Assembly (NCBI GenBank): GCA_910588045.1
Contig: CAJUPS010000004.1
Coordinates: forward strand, 24,062 to 88,061
DNA: 64,000 nt
Origin: an uncultured Oscillospiraceae bacterium
GTDB taxonomy: Bacteria; Bacillota; Clostridia; Oscillospirales; Oscillospiraceae
Direction: 5' to 3'
Position numbers and translations under genes: made by a program. The notes under the pieces were generated by a model. That model worked only from the letters and a program-made list of their open reading frames with translations. It had not been told where the DNA came from and did not search any database. How positions within the stretch are numbered: position 1 is the stretch's first letter; every line of letters begins with the position of its first letter. This document shows, piece after piece, positions 43,356-51,590 of this stretch.

Positions 43356-44260
43356 TGACAGCAACACGGATTTTTATTGATACGGACATCGGGGACGATG
43401 TTGACGATGCCCTGGCAATCGCGCTGGCAGTTCTGTCCCCCGAGCTTACATTGACGGGCGTTTCCACAACTTATGGGAACGTATCTGCCCGGCAGCAGCT
43501 GGCGGTGCAGCTCTTGCAGCAGCTGGGGGCAAAAGTCCCCGTGGCGGCGGGCATTGGACAGTCCCTGCGATTCCAAGCCGACACCTTTGCCTTGCCACAC
43601 CAATGCCGGGTGATTGGGGAGCCGCCTCCCGGCGCTGAGGGCAGGCACGGTGTGGAGCTGCTGATTGAAACCCTTCGCCAGGATCTGGAAACGGTAATCG
43701 TCGCCCTGGGGCCGCTGACCAACATCGCGGCTGCGGTATTGCTGGCCCCGGACGTTATGAGGCGGGCGAACATTGTTCTGATGGGCGGTGCGTTTCGTGC
43801 GGCCTATCCGGAGTACAACATCCTCTGTGACCCGGAAGCGGCAAACATTGTTCTTCAGTCCGGGGCAGCAATCCGGATGATTGGTCTGGATGTCACCGTA
43901 CCATGCGTCCTGTCGAAAGAGGAGGAATCGCTAATTGCATCGTTTCATAGTGGCTATCGCGGGTTTCTGGCCTCTTTAAGTGCGATATGGCTGGAGACGA
44001 GCAAATCGAAAAAGATTACCCTCCATGATCCTCTAACGGTGGCAAGCCTGATTGACCCGTCCCTTCTGAAGCTGGAGGCCGCACCGGTCCGTATAGAGTT
44101 GGACAGCGGGCCGCTGCGGGGACTGACGGTCGATTTGCGCCACCCGTTTCGCCAGAGAACGCCGGTCCCTCCGGCAAACGCAGAGATTGCGGTTTCCGTG
44201 GATGCGATGCGCACCTGCCGCCTTGTGATGGATCGAATCTTTGGGAAGGGCTCCCTGTGA
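43355..44260 (+). CDS. Nucleoside hydrolase (IUNH family)
   Basis: 301 residues. 'IFIDTDIGDDVDDALAIALAVLSPELTLTGVSTTYGNV' has the Asp cluster DTDxGxDDxxA that binds Ca2+ and ribose. 'IVALGPLTNIAAAVLLAPDVMRRANIVLMGGAF' and 'EYNILCDPEAANIVLQSG' are further family motifs, and 'LHDPLTVASLIDP' supplies the last calcium-site Asp. It hydrolyses the N-glycosidic bond of ribonucleosides, releasing ribose for RbsD and ribokinase. The ATG overlaps the previous stop (TGATG). Base specificity cannot be read from sequence. Confidence 0.93.
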   Translation: MTATRIFIDTDIGDDVDDALAIALAVLSPELTLTGVSTTYGNVSARQQLAVQLLQQLGAKVPVAAGIGQSLRFQADTFALPHQCRVIGEPPPGAEGRHGVELLIETLRQDLETVIVALGPLTNIAAAVLLAPDVMRRANIVLMGGAFRAAYPEYNILCDPEAANIVLQSGAAIRMIGLDVTVPCVLSKEEESLIASFHSGYRGFLASLSAIWLETSKSKKITLHDPLTVASLIDPSLLKLEAAPVRIELDSGPLRGLTVDLRHPFRQRTPVPPANAEIAVSVDAMRTCRLVMDRIFGKGSL

Positions 44261-44334
44261 CGCGTTTCACGCGCAGACCGCGGCAATCGCGATGGGATCC
44301 GCTGCGAAAACTGGATGCGCCTTGCGCGCACCTC

Positions 44335-44691
44335 TTACAGGTCGGTCAATTCCTTCAGCAGCAGCTCCCGATACCGGGCCACCTCCTGGGACGGCTTTTT
44401 CTTCTCCTGGAACATAAACACCATGATAAAGTGCAAGTCCCCGAGGGGGATGTTCCGGAAGCGGAAGCGTCGGTTGATGGGTTCCGGCAGCTTGCAGCCG
44501 ATGGAGAACATCGTTCCGTCGGCTACCAGCTTGCTCTTGCTGTCCCTGTCGCTGACCAGCACCACCCGGTCCTGGCTGCTGGCCATTATTTGCTGCGTGG
44601 TCAGCGTGGGATGGATCATGACCATCTTCCCCGTGCTCTGATGCTGGAAATTGCTTTTCGGCAAGCGCAGGGGAGGCTCTGCAACCGCCAT
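44335..44691 (-). pseudogene. Probable LysR-type effector-domain fragment (C-terminal part only)
   Basis: About 118 residues: 'MVMIHPTLTTQQIMASSQDRVVLVSDRDSKSKLVADGTMFSIGCKLPEPINRRFRFRNIPLGDLHFIMVFMFQEKKKPSQEVARYRELLLKEL'. The strand-turn pattern and the closing helix resemble the end of a LysR-family substrate-binding domain. There is no HTH and no room for one, because the terminator of the AraC gene lies just upstream. It is best read as a 5'-truncated leftover. A short independent protein cannot be excluded, as a weak RBS precedes ATG 44691. Confidence 0.4.
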
Positions 44692-44732
44692 GATGAGCCA
44701 CCCTTCCCCAACAAGTAATTTGAAAGTAAGGA

Positions 44733-44776
44733 AAAAGCGCACGCGTGTGTTCTGAGGAATATACGCGTGCGCTTTT
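44733..44776 (-). terminator. Terminator of the PocR/AraC gene
   Basis: AAAAGCGCACGCGT (44733-44746) pairs perfectly with 44763-44776. On the minus strand the stem is followed by TTTTT, 43 bases past the AraC stop at 44819. The symmetric ends could also stop plus-strand transcription. Confidence 0.75.
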
Positions 44777-44818
44777 GCTCGATTCAAACGGACTGCGCCC
44801 TTGCCGAAAAAAGCAGGT

Positions 44819-45772
44819 CTACAACCTGGCGGCAGGTGCAGGCAAGCTGATCAGGTCCTGCTCAGAGGCGGGCTTTTGCTGAAAACGCCGCCGAAATTCC
44901 GTCGGCGGGATACCAATAATCTGTGAGAATACCCGGGAAAAGTAGTTGGGATCGTTGAATCCGGTACGCGATGCGATTTCGGCAATGCTTGCGGAGGATA
45001 GGATCAGGTCGTTCTTTGCAAGCTCCACGCGAATCTTGTTAATGTAAACATTGATATTGACCCCGGTCCGCCGCCGAAAGATTCTGCTGATGTAGGATTC
45101 GCTGCAATGACAAAAACAAGCGAGCGCTGTGACCGAAATGTGGTCAGCAATGTTCTGGCGTATATATTCGATGGCGTGGGTCAGAATCGTGTCCTCACTG
45201 GAGCTGACAAACCGGCGGGGGACGGAGGCGCTGTGTGTCTGGCGCAGGATCTCGTAGGTTTGTCCCAGATATTCTGCTAGCATTTCCAGCCCGATCAGCA
45301 TACCCTCCGGTTCAATGGTGGAGGTATGGATGCTGCTGTGGTAGAGCGTAAGGGCTGTGTCCGGGTCCAACGGCTCTCCCCGGCAGCAGGCGCGGACAAT
45401 CCTAGCCTGAGAACGCTTTTCGTTGAGCTGAAAGAAACCGGCATTGATAGACCCGATTAGCGTCTGTCCGCTGCGGATGGGGATGACATATTCGCCCAGC
45501 CCAGCATGGCATACGCCGAAGTAGGAGCCCTGGGTCCGTTCGCACTTGTTATACATTCTTCGGATCATAGACAGGCAGGCACGGTAGTGGTCCTGGGTGG
45601 ACTTCATGTACATGCAAAAGGAGTTGGTATGGGCGAGAAACGGCCGAAGGGCCTCGTCCAGCGCCTTATTGATGGGAATGAAGCCGCAGAAATCTTTGAT
45701 ACAGATTTGCACGTTATAGCGGGAGCTGAGATACAAAAGATAGTTTTTGATGTTTTCATAGGAACCAGGCAT
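44819..45772 (-). CDS. AraC-family regulator with N-terminal PocR sensor domain
   Basis: 317 residues. Residues about 1-165 are a PocR ligand-binding domain with its cysteine pattern ('CMYMKSTQDHYRACLSMIRRMYNKCERTQGSYFGVCHAGLGEYVIPI'). Residues about 215-300 hold two HTHs: 'ISVTALACFCHCSESYISRIFRRRTGVNINVYINKIR' and 'SIAEIASRTGFNDPNYFSRVFSQIIGIPPTEFRRRF'. PocR domains bind small polyols or hydrocarbons and are widespread in sugar-locus AraC proteins of Clostridia. It is divergent from the FAD-oxidoreductase/ABC/SLH-enzyme operon and is its likely activator. Confidence 0.92.
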   Translation of the reverse strand: MPGSYENIKNYLLYLSSRYNVQICIKDFCGFIPINKALDEALRPFLAHTNSFCMYMKSTQDHYRACLSMIRRMYNKCERTQGSYFGVCHAGLGEYVIPIRSGQTLIGSINAGFFQLNEKRSQARIVRACCRGEPLDPDTALTLYHSSIHTSTIEPEGMLIGLEMLAEYLGQTYEILRQTHSASVPRRFVSSSEDTILTHAIEYIRQNIADHISVTALACFCHCSESYISRIFRRRTGVNINVYINKIRVELAKNDLILSSASIAEIASRTGFNDPNYFSRVFSQIIGIPPTEFRRRFQQKPASEQDLISLPAPAARL

Positions 45773-45809
45773 AACCCATCCTCCTTACTTGTCTATTCTT
45801 CCAGTTTTT

Positions 45810-45838
45810 ATTTTATAGGCAGTCCAGGAAAAAGTCAA
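45810..45838 (-). promoter_or_regulatory. Candidate promoter of the PocR/AraC gene
   Basis: Minus strand TTGACT (45838-45833), 17 bases, TAAAAT (45815-45810), about 40 bases before the start codon. Confidence 0.55.
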
Positions 45839-45878
45839 TACTAATGCAGATTAGTCCAGATAATGTGCTGGTTTTTTA

Positions 45879-45907
45879 TTGCAGACACGACACTTGTTTG
45901 TTATGAT
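45879..45907 (+). promoter_or_regulatory. Candidate promoter of the FAD oxidoreductase-ABC-SLH operon
   Basis: TTGCAG (45879-45884), 17 bases, TATGAT (45902-45907), about 148 bases before the GTG at 46055. The -35 is imperfect, which fits activator control by the divergent AraC protein. Confidence 0.5.
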
Positions 45908-46054
45908 TAAGAAAATCCAACGGAAATACAGGAAAAAAAGACGATAGTCAGGCGGTCGCATTTGCAAAGTTTTTGTGGAATTGCTATATCCGGCGAACTA
46001 TACCAGCAAAAAACGGGATAGGAAAAGTCCGGACATCCTCGAGCGAGAAAGCAG

Positions 46055-48238
46055 GTGGGTCATACGAAAAATATTCATACGGAGCTGGCGGTTATTGGCG
46101 GTGGACCGGCGGGGATCTGCGCGGCGATCTCTGCGGCGCACCTGGGGATCTCCACGATCTTGGTTGGAAATCGCCCTGTGCTGGGGGGAAACTCCAGCAG
46201 CGAAATCCGGGTGTGGACGCGGGGCGCTACCGGCGCGGGCAACCTTTACGCGGAAGAAATGGGCGTGTGGGGACGGCTGAAGTTGGAAAACCTCTACAGG
46301 AATCCGGATGCCAATCCCGTCTTCTGGGATGAAATCCTTTTGGACGCCGTGCTGCGGGAAAAGAAAATAGAGCTCTATCTGAATACGGATGCGGTTGCCC
46401 TTTCCATGAACGAGGGGCAGATCACCCGGGTAACGGCCTATCAGCAGGGGACGGAAGAAGTGCTGTCCATTTGCGCCGCCTATTATATCGACGCCACAGG
46501 CGACGGTTCCATAGCGGCAAAGGCAGGCATCCCCTGGTATATGGGCGAGGAGAGACTGACCTCCGGCGATAGCCATCCTCTGGGGGACCCGGGGATTATG
46601 GGGAACTCCATTCTCTACTATACCCGGAGGGAGGACCATCCGGTTCGGTTTGTTCCGCCGGACTACGCCTACTCGATGGACGAGATACAGAGAATGCTGG
46701 ACCAGGGTGGGCGGATTATCAACGAGACCTCCAGCGGGAGCGACTGCTGGTGGTTTGAGTACGGCGGGACGCTGGATACCATACGGGACGCCCAGACGAT
46801 TGCGGTTGAGCTGAAACGCTTGGTGCTGGGGGTATGGAATTACATAAAAAACAGTGGGCGGTTCCACGCGGACTGCTATACCCTGGAGTGGTTGGGCAGC
46901 TTGCCGGGGAAGAGGGAGAGCCGTCGAATGGAGGCGGCCTACCGGCTCAGAGACGTCGACCTGCTGGAGAACAGCCGGTTCCCGGACGGTGCATTTTATG
47001 GGGGATGGTACATGGACTTCCACCCGGCAGGGGGAATCCGGGACAGCCAAAAGGCGAACTGCATTCAGATCCCCGTGCATGTCTATCAGATTCCGCTGCG
47101 GTGCCTGTACCATCCGTCGGTTCCCAATCTCCTGTTTGCGGGGCGGATCATTGGAACAGAACGGGAAGCTTTCGTTTCCAGCCGCATCATGAATACCTGC
47201 GCCCTCTCCGGCCAAGCGGCGGGAACGCTGGCGTCGGCGTGCCTCAGCCGAGGCCGCCCCCCTGCCGAACTGGACGGGGAGGACATAGAACACATCCGGC
47301 AGACGCTGCTGCGGGAGGACATGTTCATCCCCGGCGTGAAAGCGGCGGACCCGTTGAACATGACGGCGCCAGCGCGAATATCGGCCAGCAGCTGGCATAC
47401 CGGCGGAGCGGTGCCATCGGGAACCTGGATGGCTATTAGCGGGAGCGCGTTTTTGGTCTTCCCCGGTCTGGGCGGCCGTAGACTCCGCGTGAAGGTTCGT
47501 GCGGACCGGATACTTAGTCTGACCGGAGAACTGTTTTCCGACATGCTGCCCAGCCGCCTGCTGCGGGGCCGGTCAGAGGGCCGGTTTCAGTGGGACCTCT
47601 TTCCCGGGGAGACCGACTTAGAGCTGATTGTGCCCGAGGCTTGCGAAGGGCGGTTTTGCACATTGCTTCTTGCAGACGCAGAGGGGGCGTCCCTGGCGCT
47701 GGCGAAGGGGGATCGAACCGGATTTCTGTGCGGCAGAGTGGAAGAGCCTGTGTACCGACCGCCCATGGCGGCATATTCCCCTGATGCAGGCAAGGCCCTC
47801 TATGGCCCCGCGCAGCTCTGCAACGGCTACAGCAGGCCCTGGGGCGGTCCCAACCAGTGGCGTGCGGCGGATGAAGACGGGGCGCCCTGGATCCGGTTGG
47901 ACTGGGAAGAACCGATACGGGCCAAAGAGCTGCGGCTCTGCTTCGATCCGGATCTGTCCGCCGAGCTGCCCAGCAGTCGGACCCGGCAGTGGGAGGCTGG
48001 CCACCACTTTGCGCCGCGGGCGGGGATGCCCGGGCAGCTGGTAAAATCCTTCCGGATAGAGGCATTGAAAGAAACCGGAGAGTGGATACCACTCCGGCAG
48101 GAGGGGAACAACTATCAGCGGATGGTTGTCATCCCCCTGCCGGAGGAGCAGAGCGTTGTGGCTCTGCGCATTCAGCTGGATGGAACCTGGGGAGGGGAGA
48201 GTCCGGCTGTCTATGAAATTCGGGTTATCCGGCGCTGA
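46055..48238 (+). CDS. FAD-dependent oxidoreductase with C-terminal beta domain
   Basis: 727 residues. 'LAVIGGGPAGICAAISAAHLGISTILVGNRPVLGGNSSSEIRVWTRGA' is the FAD-binding Rossmann start with the GGNSSSEIR motif of the FAD_oxidored group. 'YYIDATGDGSIAAKAGIPWYMGEE' and 'AGRIIGTEREAFVSSRIMNTCALSGQAAGTLAS' close the FAD domain near residue 400. The last 280 residues are beta-rich with a discoidin-like end ('WIRLDWEEPIRAKELRLCFDPDLS'). No signal peptide is seen. The start is GTG 46055 with a weak RBS. Such proteins are common in polysaccharide loci but mostly of unknown reaction; sugar or sugar-acid oxidation is a guess. Confidence 0.82.
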   Translation: MGHTKNIHTELAVIGGGPAGICAAISAAHLGISTILVGNRPVLGGNSSSEIRVWTRGATGAGNLYAEEMGVWGRLKLENLYRNPDANPVFWDEILLDAVLREKKIELYLNTDAVALSMNEGQITRVTAYQQGTEEVLSICAAYYIDATGDGSIAAKAGIPWYMGEERLTSGDSHPLGDPGIMGNSILYYTRREDHPVRFVPPDYAYSMDEIQRMLDQGGRIINETSSGSDCWWFEYGGTLDTIRDAQTIAVELKRLVLGVWNYIKNSGRFHADCYTLEWLGSLPGKRESRRMEAAYRLRDVDLLENSRFPDGAFYGGWYMDFHPAGGIRDSQKANCIQIPVHVYQIPLRCLYHPSVPNLLFAGRIIGTEREAFVSSRIMNTCALSGQAAGTLASACLSRGRPPAELDGEDIEHIRQTLLREDMFIPGVKAADPLNMTAPARISASSWHTGGAVPSGTWMAISGSAFLVFPGLGGRRLRVKVRADRILSLTGELFSDMLPSRLLRGRSEGRFQWDLFPGETDLELIVPEACEGRFCTLLLADAEGASLALAKGDRTGFLCGRVEEPVYRPPMAAYSPDAGKALYGPAQLCNGYSRPWGGPNQWRAADEDGAPWIRLDWEEPIRAKELRLCFDPDLSAELPSSRTRQWEAGHHFAPRAGMPGQLVKSFRIEALKETGEWIPLRQEGNNYQRMVVIPLPEEQSVVALRIQLDGTWGGESPAVYEIRVIRR

Positions 48239-48309
48239 TGCGCCGTAGGATACCACGGCGTATGCCGGTACATACGGAAATGAGAACAATCAGAAAGGAT
48301 GAAAAAGTA

Positions 48310-49644
48310 ATGAAACTACGTAAATTGACCGCAATGTTCCTGGCGCTTATTATGTCTTTGGCGGTTCTTTCCGGCTGCGGCGGAAAGACGAACGATTCCC
48401 CAGACAGCAACCCCTCCGCTACCGGCAATACCCAGGGAACCCCCGCCAAGACGGAGGAACCCTCCTCAGCGTCGGCGGAGATCGTTTGGGCCGGATGGTC
48501 CGGAGAGGAGGAGGCCAGCAAGGACATCTTCCAGCGGATGATGTCGGCCTATGAGTCCTCCAGCGGTAACCGTGTTACCTGGGTAGGCTGGACGTGGGCT
48601 GACACGGCCCAACAGCTGCTGATTCGTTCTCAGGGCGGAGAACAGCTGGATCTGGCACAAGTAGACATCGGCATCTTCAACACCGTGGCTGCCGCCGGAA
48701 TCCTGGCCGACTGGAACGAGATCCTGGGCGCAGATTATATGGGAAGCACCTTTGAGCAGTCCGCATTGGACGTGGGCAGTATTGACGGCCAGCAGCTTGG
48801 AATGCCCTGGTCCATGGCCTCTATTTCTATGGTCTACAATCCGAAGATCCTCTCCGCTGCCGGTTGGAGCAGCGTCCCCGCTACCATCGAGGAATTTGAG
48901 CAGTGCCTGGCGGACATCAAGGCCGCCAATCCCGATGTGGTGCCCTACGCCGTATCGACCAAGGACGCCACCTGCGCCGGGGATTTCATGCCCTGGCTGT
49001 GGACCTTCGGCGGCGCGATTTTCAACGACGACGGCTCTGTGGCTATCAACAGTGATGCGGCGGTCGCCTGTGTGAAGTGGTATCAGGGTCTGATGGAGAA
49101 GGGCTATATTGCGATGGACACCGGCCGCGGTGAGGCCCGGCAGCTCTTTGCGCAGGGTAAGGTCGCTTTCTATGACGATGCCGTGGTCGCCAAGGGACAA
49201 GCTGTCAGCAACGGTGTGGCTCCTGAGGACGTGGTGAATGTCTGCTCCGCTATGCCCCGGCCGGTGCTCCATGCCGGTGATAAGCCTCAGTCCACGATGT
49301 GGGGGCACATGCTGGTGGCCTTCAAGAACTCTGCACACCAGGCTGAGGCAGCGGGACTTGCGCAGACCCTGATCAGTGACGAGGTCGCCCTGGACTACTT
49401 CAAAAATAACGGTATGCCTCCCGTGACGAAGAGCGCGGCGGGCCTGGACGAGGTAAAAAGCGATGCCTACCTCAACGGCTTCCTGAACTCTACCGCTACC
49501 GCCCGTCTGGAGGAGACTGCCCGCATGTCCAACGGCAATGAGGTCAAGACCATTCTCACCGAGGAGCTCCAGTATGCCCTGCTGGGCCAGAAGACGGCCG
49601 AACAAGCCGTAGCCGACATGGCTTCCCGCCTGCAAGCGCTGTAA
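48310..49644 (+). CDS. ABC sugar-importer substrate-binding lipoprotein
   Basis: 444 residues. 'MKLRKLTAMFLALIMSLAVLSGCGGK' is a lipoprotein signal with a clear LSGC lipobox. After a Ser/Thr/Pro-rich linker the fold is of SBP family 1: 'IVWAGWSGEEEASKDIFQRMMSAYESSSGNRVTWVGW', 'QLLIRSQGGEQLDLAQVDIGIFNTVAAAGILADW' and 'GMPWSMASISMVYNPKILSAAGW'. The ATG at 48310 follows AAAGGA. It is the binding subunit for the permeases at 49774 and 50679. The ligand is probably a product of the SLH enzyme at 51591. Confidence 0.92.
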   Translation: MKLRKLTAMFLALIMSLAVLSGCGGKTNDSPDSNPSATGNTQGTPAKTEEPSSASAEIVWAGWSGEEEASKDIFQRMMSAYESSSGNRVTWVGWTWADTAQQLLIRSQGGEQLDLAQVDIGIFNTVAAAGILADWNEILGADYMGSTFEQSALDVGSIDGQQLGMPWSMASISMVYNPKILSAAGWSSVPATIEEFEQCLADIKAANPDVVPYAVSTKDATCAGDFMPWLWTFGGAIFNDDGSVAINSDAAVACVKWYQGLMEKGYIAMDTGRGEARQLFAQGKVAFYDDAVVAKGQAVSNGVAPEDVVNVCSAMPRPVLHAGDKPQSTMWGHMLVAFKNSAHQAEAAGLAQTLISDEVALDYFKNNGMPPVTKSAAGLDEVKSDAYLNGFLNSTATARLEETARMSNGNEVKTILTEELQYALLGQKTAEQAVADMASRLQAL

Positions 49645-49671
49645 GGAGCGCAGAAGTATTCCCGGTCTGCT

Positions 49672-49708
49672 GCCGGACGGCCCCGCGCCGTTGTAGGGGC
49701 CGTCCGGC
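49672..49708 (+). terminator. Intercistronic stem-loop after the second SBP gene
   Basis: 13-bp GC-rich arms, GCCGGACGGCCCC (49672-49684) and its complement (49696-49708), with an 11-base loop and no T run. It has the same position and form as the hairpin after the SBP gene at 40656. Confidence 0.65.
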
Positions 49709-49773
49709 CCGCGGAAGGCGGGATCTGCGGCGCCGCAATCCATATATCCCGACTGGCACAAGGAGGTAATTTA

Positions 49774-50664
49774 ATGGACGGAGTAAAGAACGGAGGCAGG
49801 CTGACAGACGGTCAGGTGGGAATGCTGCTGATTCTGCCAGGTCTGGCGATATTTGCGGCGATTATCCTCTACCCCTTTGTTGACGCGATTTTGATGAGTT
49901 TTACGAATCGCTCCATGCTCTACCCCAACTATGATTGGGTGCAGCTGGATAACTACAGAAAAGTCTTTCAGGACCCCTATTTTGCCAAGACGATGCTTAC
50001 CACGGCGCTGTTTGTTCTGGGCAGCACCATCCTCCCCTACGTCCTGGGGATGCTCTGGGCCATCGTGCTCAATCAGGGGTTCCGGGGGGCGGAATTTCTG
50101 AGGGGCGTGACGCTGGTAAACTGGATCATCCCCGGCACGGCAATCGGTTTTCTCTGGAGCTGGATCTTTAACGGACAGTATGGCATTCTCAACAACATCC
50201 TCTCTGCCCTCGGCCTCCTGGAATCCGGAATCCCCTGGCTGGGGCAGACCAATACGGCGCTGCTGTGCGTAGTGGTGGCCCGCACCTGGCAGATGCTGCC
50301 GTGGTACATGGCGTTTCTGCTGGGTGGGTTGCAGAGCGTCCCTCTGGACCAGATTGAAGCGGCCCACATGGACGGGGCCAACAACTGGAAGACCTTCTGG
50401 TGCGTCATCCTGCCGGGGATGCAGCAGACGGCGGTGCTGGTGTTTATCCTGGGGCTGATTGGAAACCTTCAGCACTTTGACTTGCCTTGGACAATGGCCC
50501 AGGGCGGACCGGCTCGTGCGACCACTACCCTCTCCATCGAGGTGTATACCACTGCGTTCAAAAACTGGAATATGGGCAAGGCCGCCACGATTGGCACGAT
50601 ATGGGCTGTTTTGCTGGCGTGCTTCAGCTTTGTATACTTGCGCAGGATTAACGACTCCGAGTGA
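49774..50664 (+). CDS. ABC sugar-importer permease (MalF/UgpA-type)
   Basis: 296 residues and six helices. 'GMLLILPGLAIFAAIILYPFVDAILMSFTNRSM' begins it, and 'QSVPLDQIEAAHMDGANNWKTFWCVILPGM' is the EAA loop. RBS AAGGAGG precedes ATG 49774. It pairs with the permease at 50679. No ATPase gene accompanies them. Confidence 0.94.
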   Translation: MDGVKNGGRLTDGQVGMLLILPGLAIFAAIILYPFVDAILMSFTNRSMLYPNYDWVQLDNYRKVFQDPYFAKTMLTTALFVLGSTILPYVLGMLWAIVLNQGFRGAEFLRGVTLVNWIIPGTAIGFLWSWIFNGQYGILNNILSALGLLESGIPWLGQTNTALLCVVVARTWQMLPWYMAFLLGGLQSVPLDQIEAAHMDGANNWKTFWCVILPGMQQTAVLVFILGLIGNLQHFDLPWTMAQGGPARATTTLSIEVYTTAFKNWNMGKAATIGTIWAVLLACFSFVYLRRINDSE

Positions 50665-50678
50665 GAGGGGGAGAAGAG

Positions 50679-51509
50679 ATGTTTCAAAAGACGAGGGCGT
50701 TCCGTACATTTTTCTGGATGGCATTGCTCCTGATCGGACTGTTTGTATTCTTCCCGCTCCTGTGGATGGTGAATACGGCGCTGAAGCCGTCAGCCGAGAC
50801 CTTCAGCAGTTACTTCTTTACAGGACCGCTGACGCTGGAAAACATATGGCACATCGTAACGGATGAGAAGATCATGACATATCTGAAAAACAGTCTGATT
50901 GTCTCCTTCGGCTCCAGCTTCCTCGCTACGGCGGTTTGCTCCTTCGCCGGATACAGCTTTGCGAAATTCCGCTATCGGGGCAGGAAGTTCGTCATGGGCA
51001 TGTTCATGATGAGCCAAGCGTTTCCGCAGGCCATCCTGCTGCTCTCCATCTACGCGCTGATGAACAGAACAGGGCTGCTGGGCAGCTACTGGGCGCTGCT
51101 GATCAGCTATGTGGTCTTCACCCTGCCGGTGGGAACCTGGACGCTCAAGAGCTACTTTGATCAGATTCCCGATGCGCTCATCGAGAGCGCCAAGATCGAC
51201 GGCGCAGGGCACTGGCGGATCATGACCCGAATCGTGTTTCCCATGGCGGTGCCGGGGATGATCTCTATTGCAATTTACGGTTTTGTCTGGAGCTGGAACG
51301 ATCTGCTGTACTCTATGACCCTGGTGACGGACACAGCCCGGCGGACCCTGGCCTCCGGTCTGGTCATGACCTTTCTGGGCGAGGCGTCCACCAACTGGGG
51401 ATATATGATGGCGGCCTCCATTGTATCCGCTATTCCGGTCACGATTATCTTTGTCTTTTTGCAGCGATATTTCATTCAGGGCCTGACGGCAGGCGCGGTA
51501 AAGGGATAA
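50679..51509 (+). CDS. ABC sugar-importer permease (MalG/UgpE-type)
   Basis: 276 residues. 'FFWMALLLIGLFVFFPLLWMVNTALKPSAETFSSYFF' and 'DQIPDALIESAKIDGAGHWRIMTRIVFPMAVPGM' (EAA loop) with 'QRYFIQGLTAGAVKG' at the C-terminus identify the family. ATG 50679 follows GAGGGGGAG; a GTG at 50661 overlaps the previous stop and is a second possibility. Confidence 0.94.
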   Translation: MFQKTRAFRTFFWMALLLIGLFVFFPLLWMVNTALKPSAETFSSYFFTGPLTLENIWHIVTDEKIMTYLKNSLIVSFGSSFLATAVCSFAGYSFAKFRYRGRKFVMGMFMMSQAFPQAILLLSIYALMNRTGLLGSYWALLISYVVFTLPVGTWTLKSYFDQIPDALIESAKIDGAGHWRIMTRIVFPMAVPGMISIAIYGFVWSWNDLLYSMTLVTDTARRTLASGLVMTFLGEASTNWGYMMAASIVSAIPVTIIFVFLQRYFIQGLTAGAVKG

Positions 51510-51516
51510 CGCTAAG

Positions 51517-51539
51517 GGCTCCTGCTGCCAGCAGGAGCC
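51517..51539 (+). terminator. Short stem-loop before the SLH-enzyme gene
   Basis: GGCTCCTGCT (51517-51526) pairs with 51530-51539 over a 3-base loop, 8 bases past the permease stop and without a T run. It may attenuate read-through into the 8.1-kb gene. Confidence 0.5.
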
Positions 51540-51590
51540 TCCCGCGCATGGCGGAAGCGTTGAACGGCGAGAAAGAAAGGAGCGGGAACC

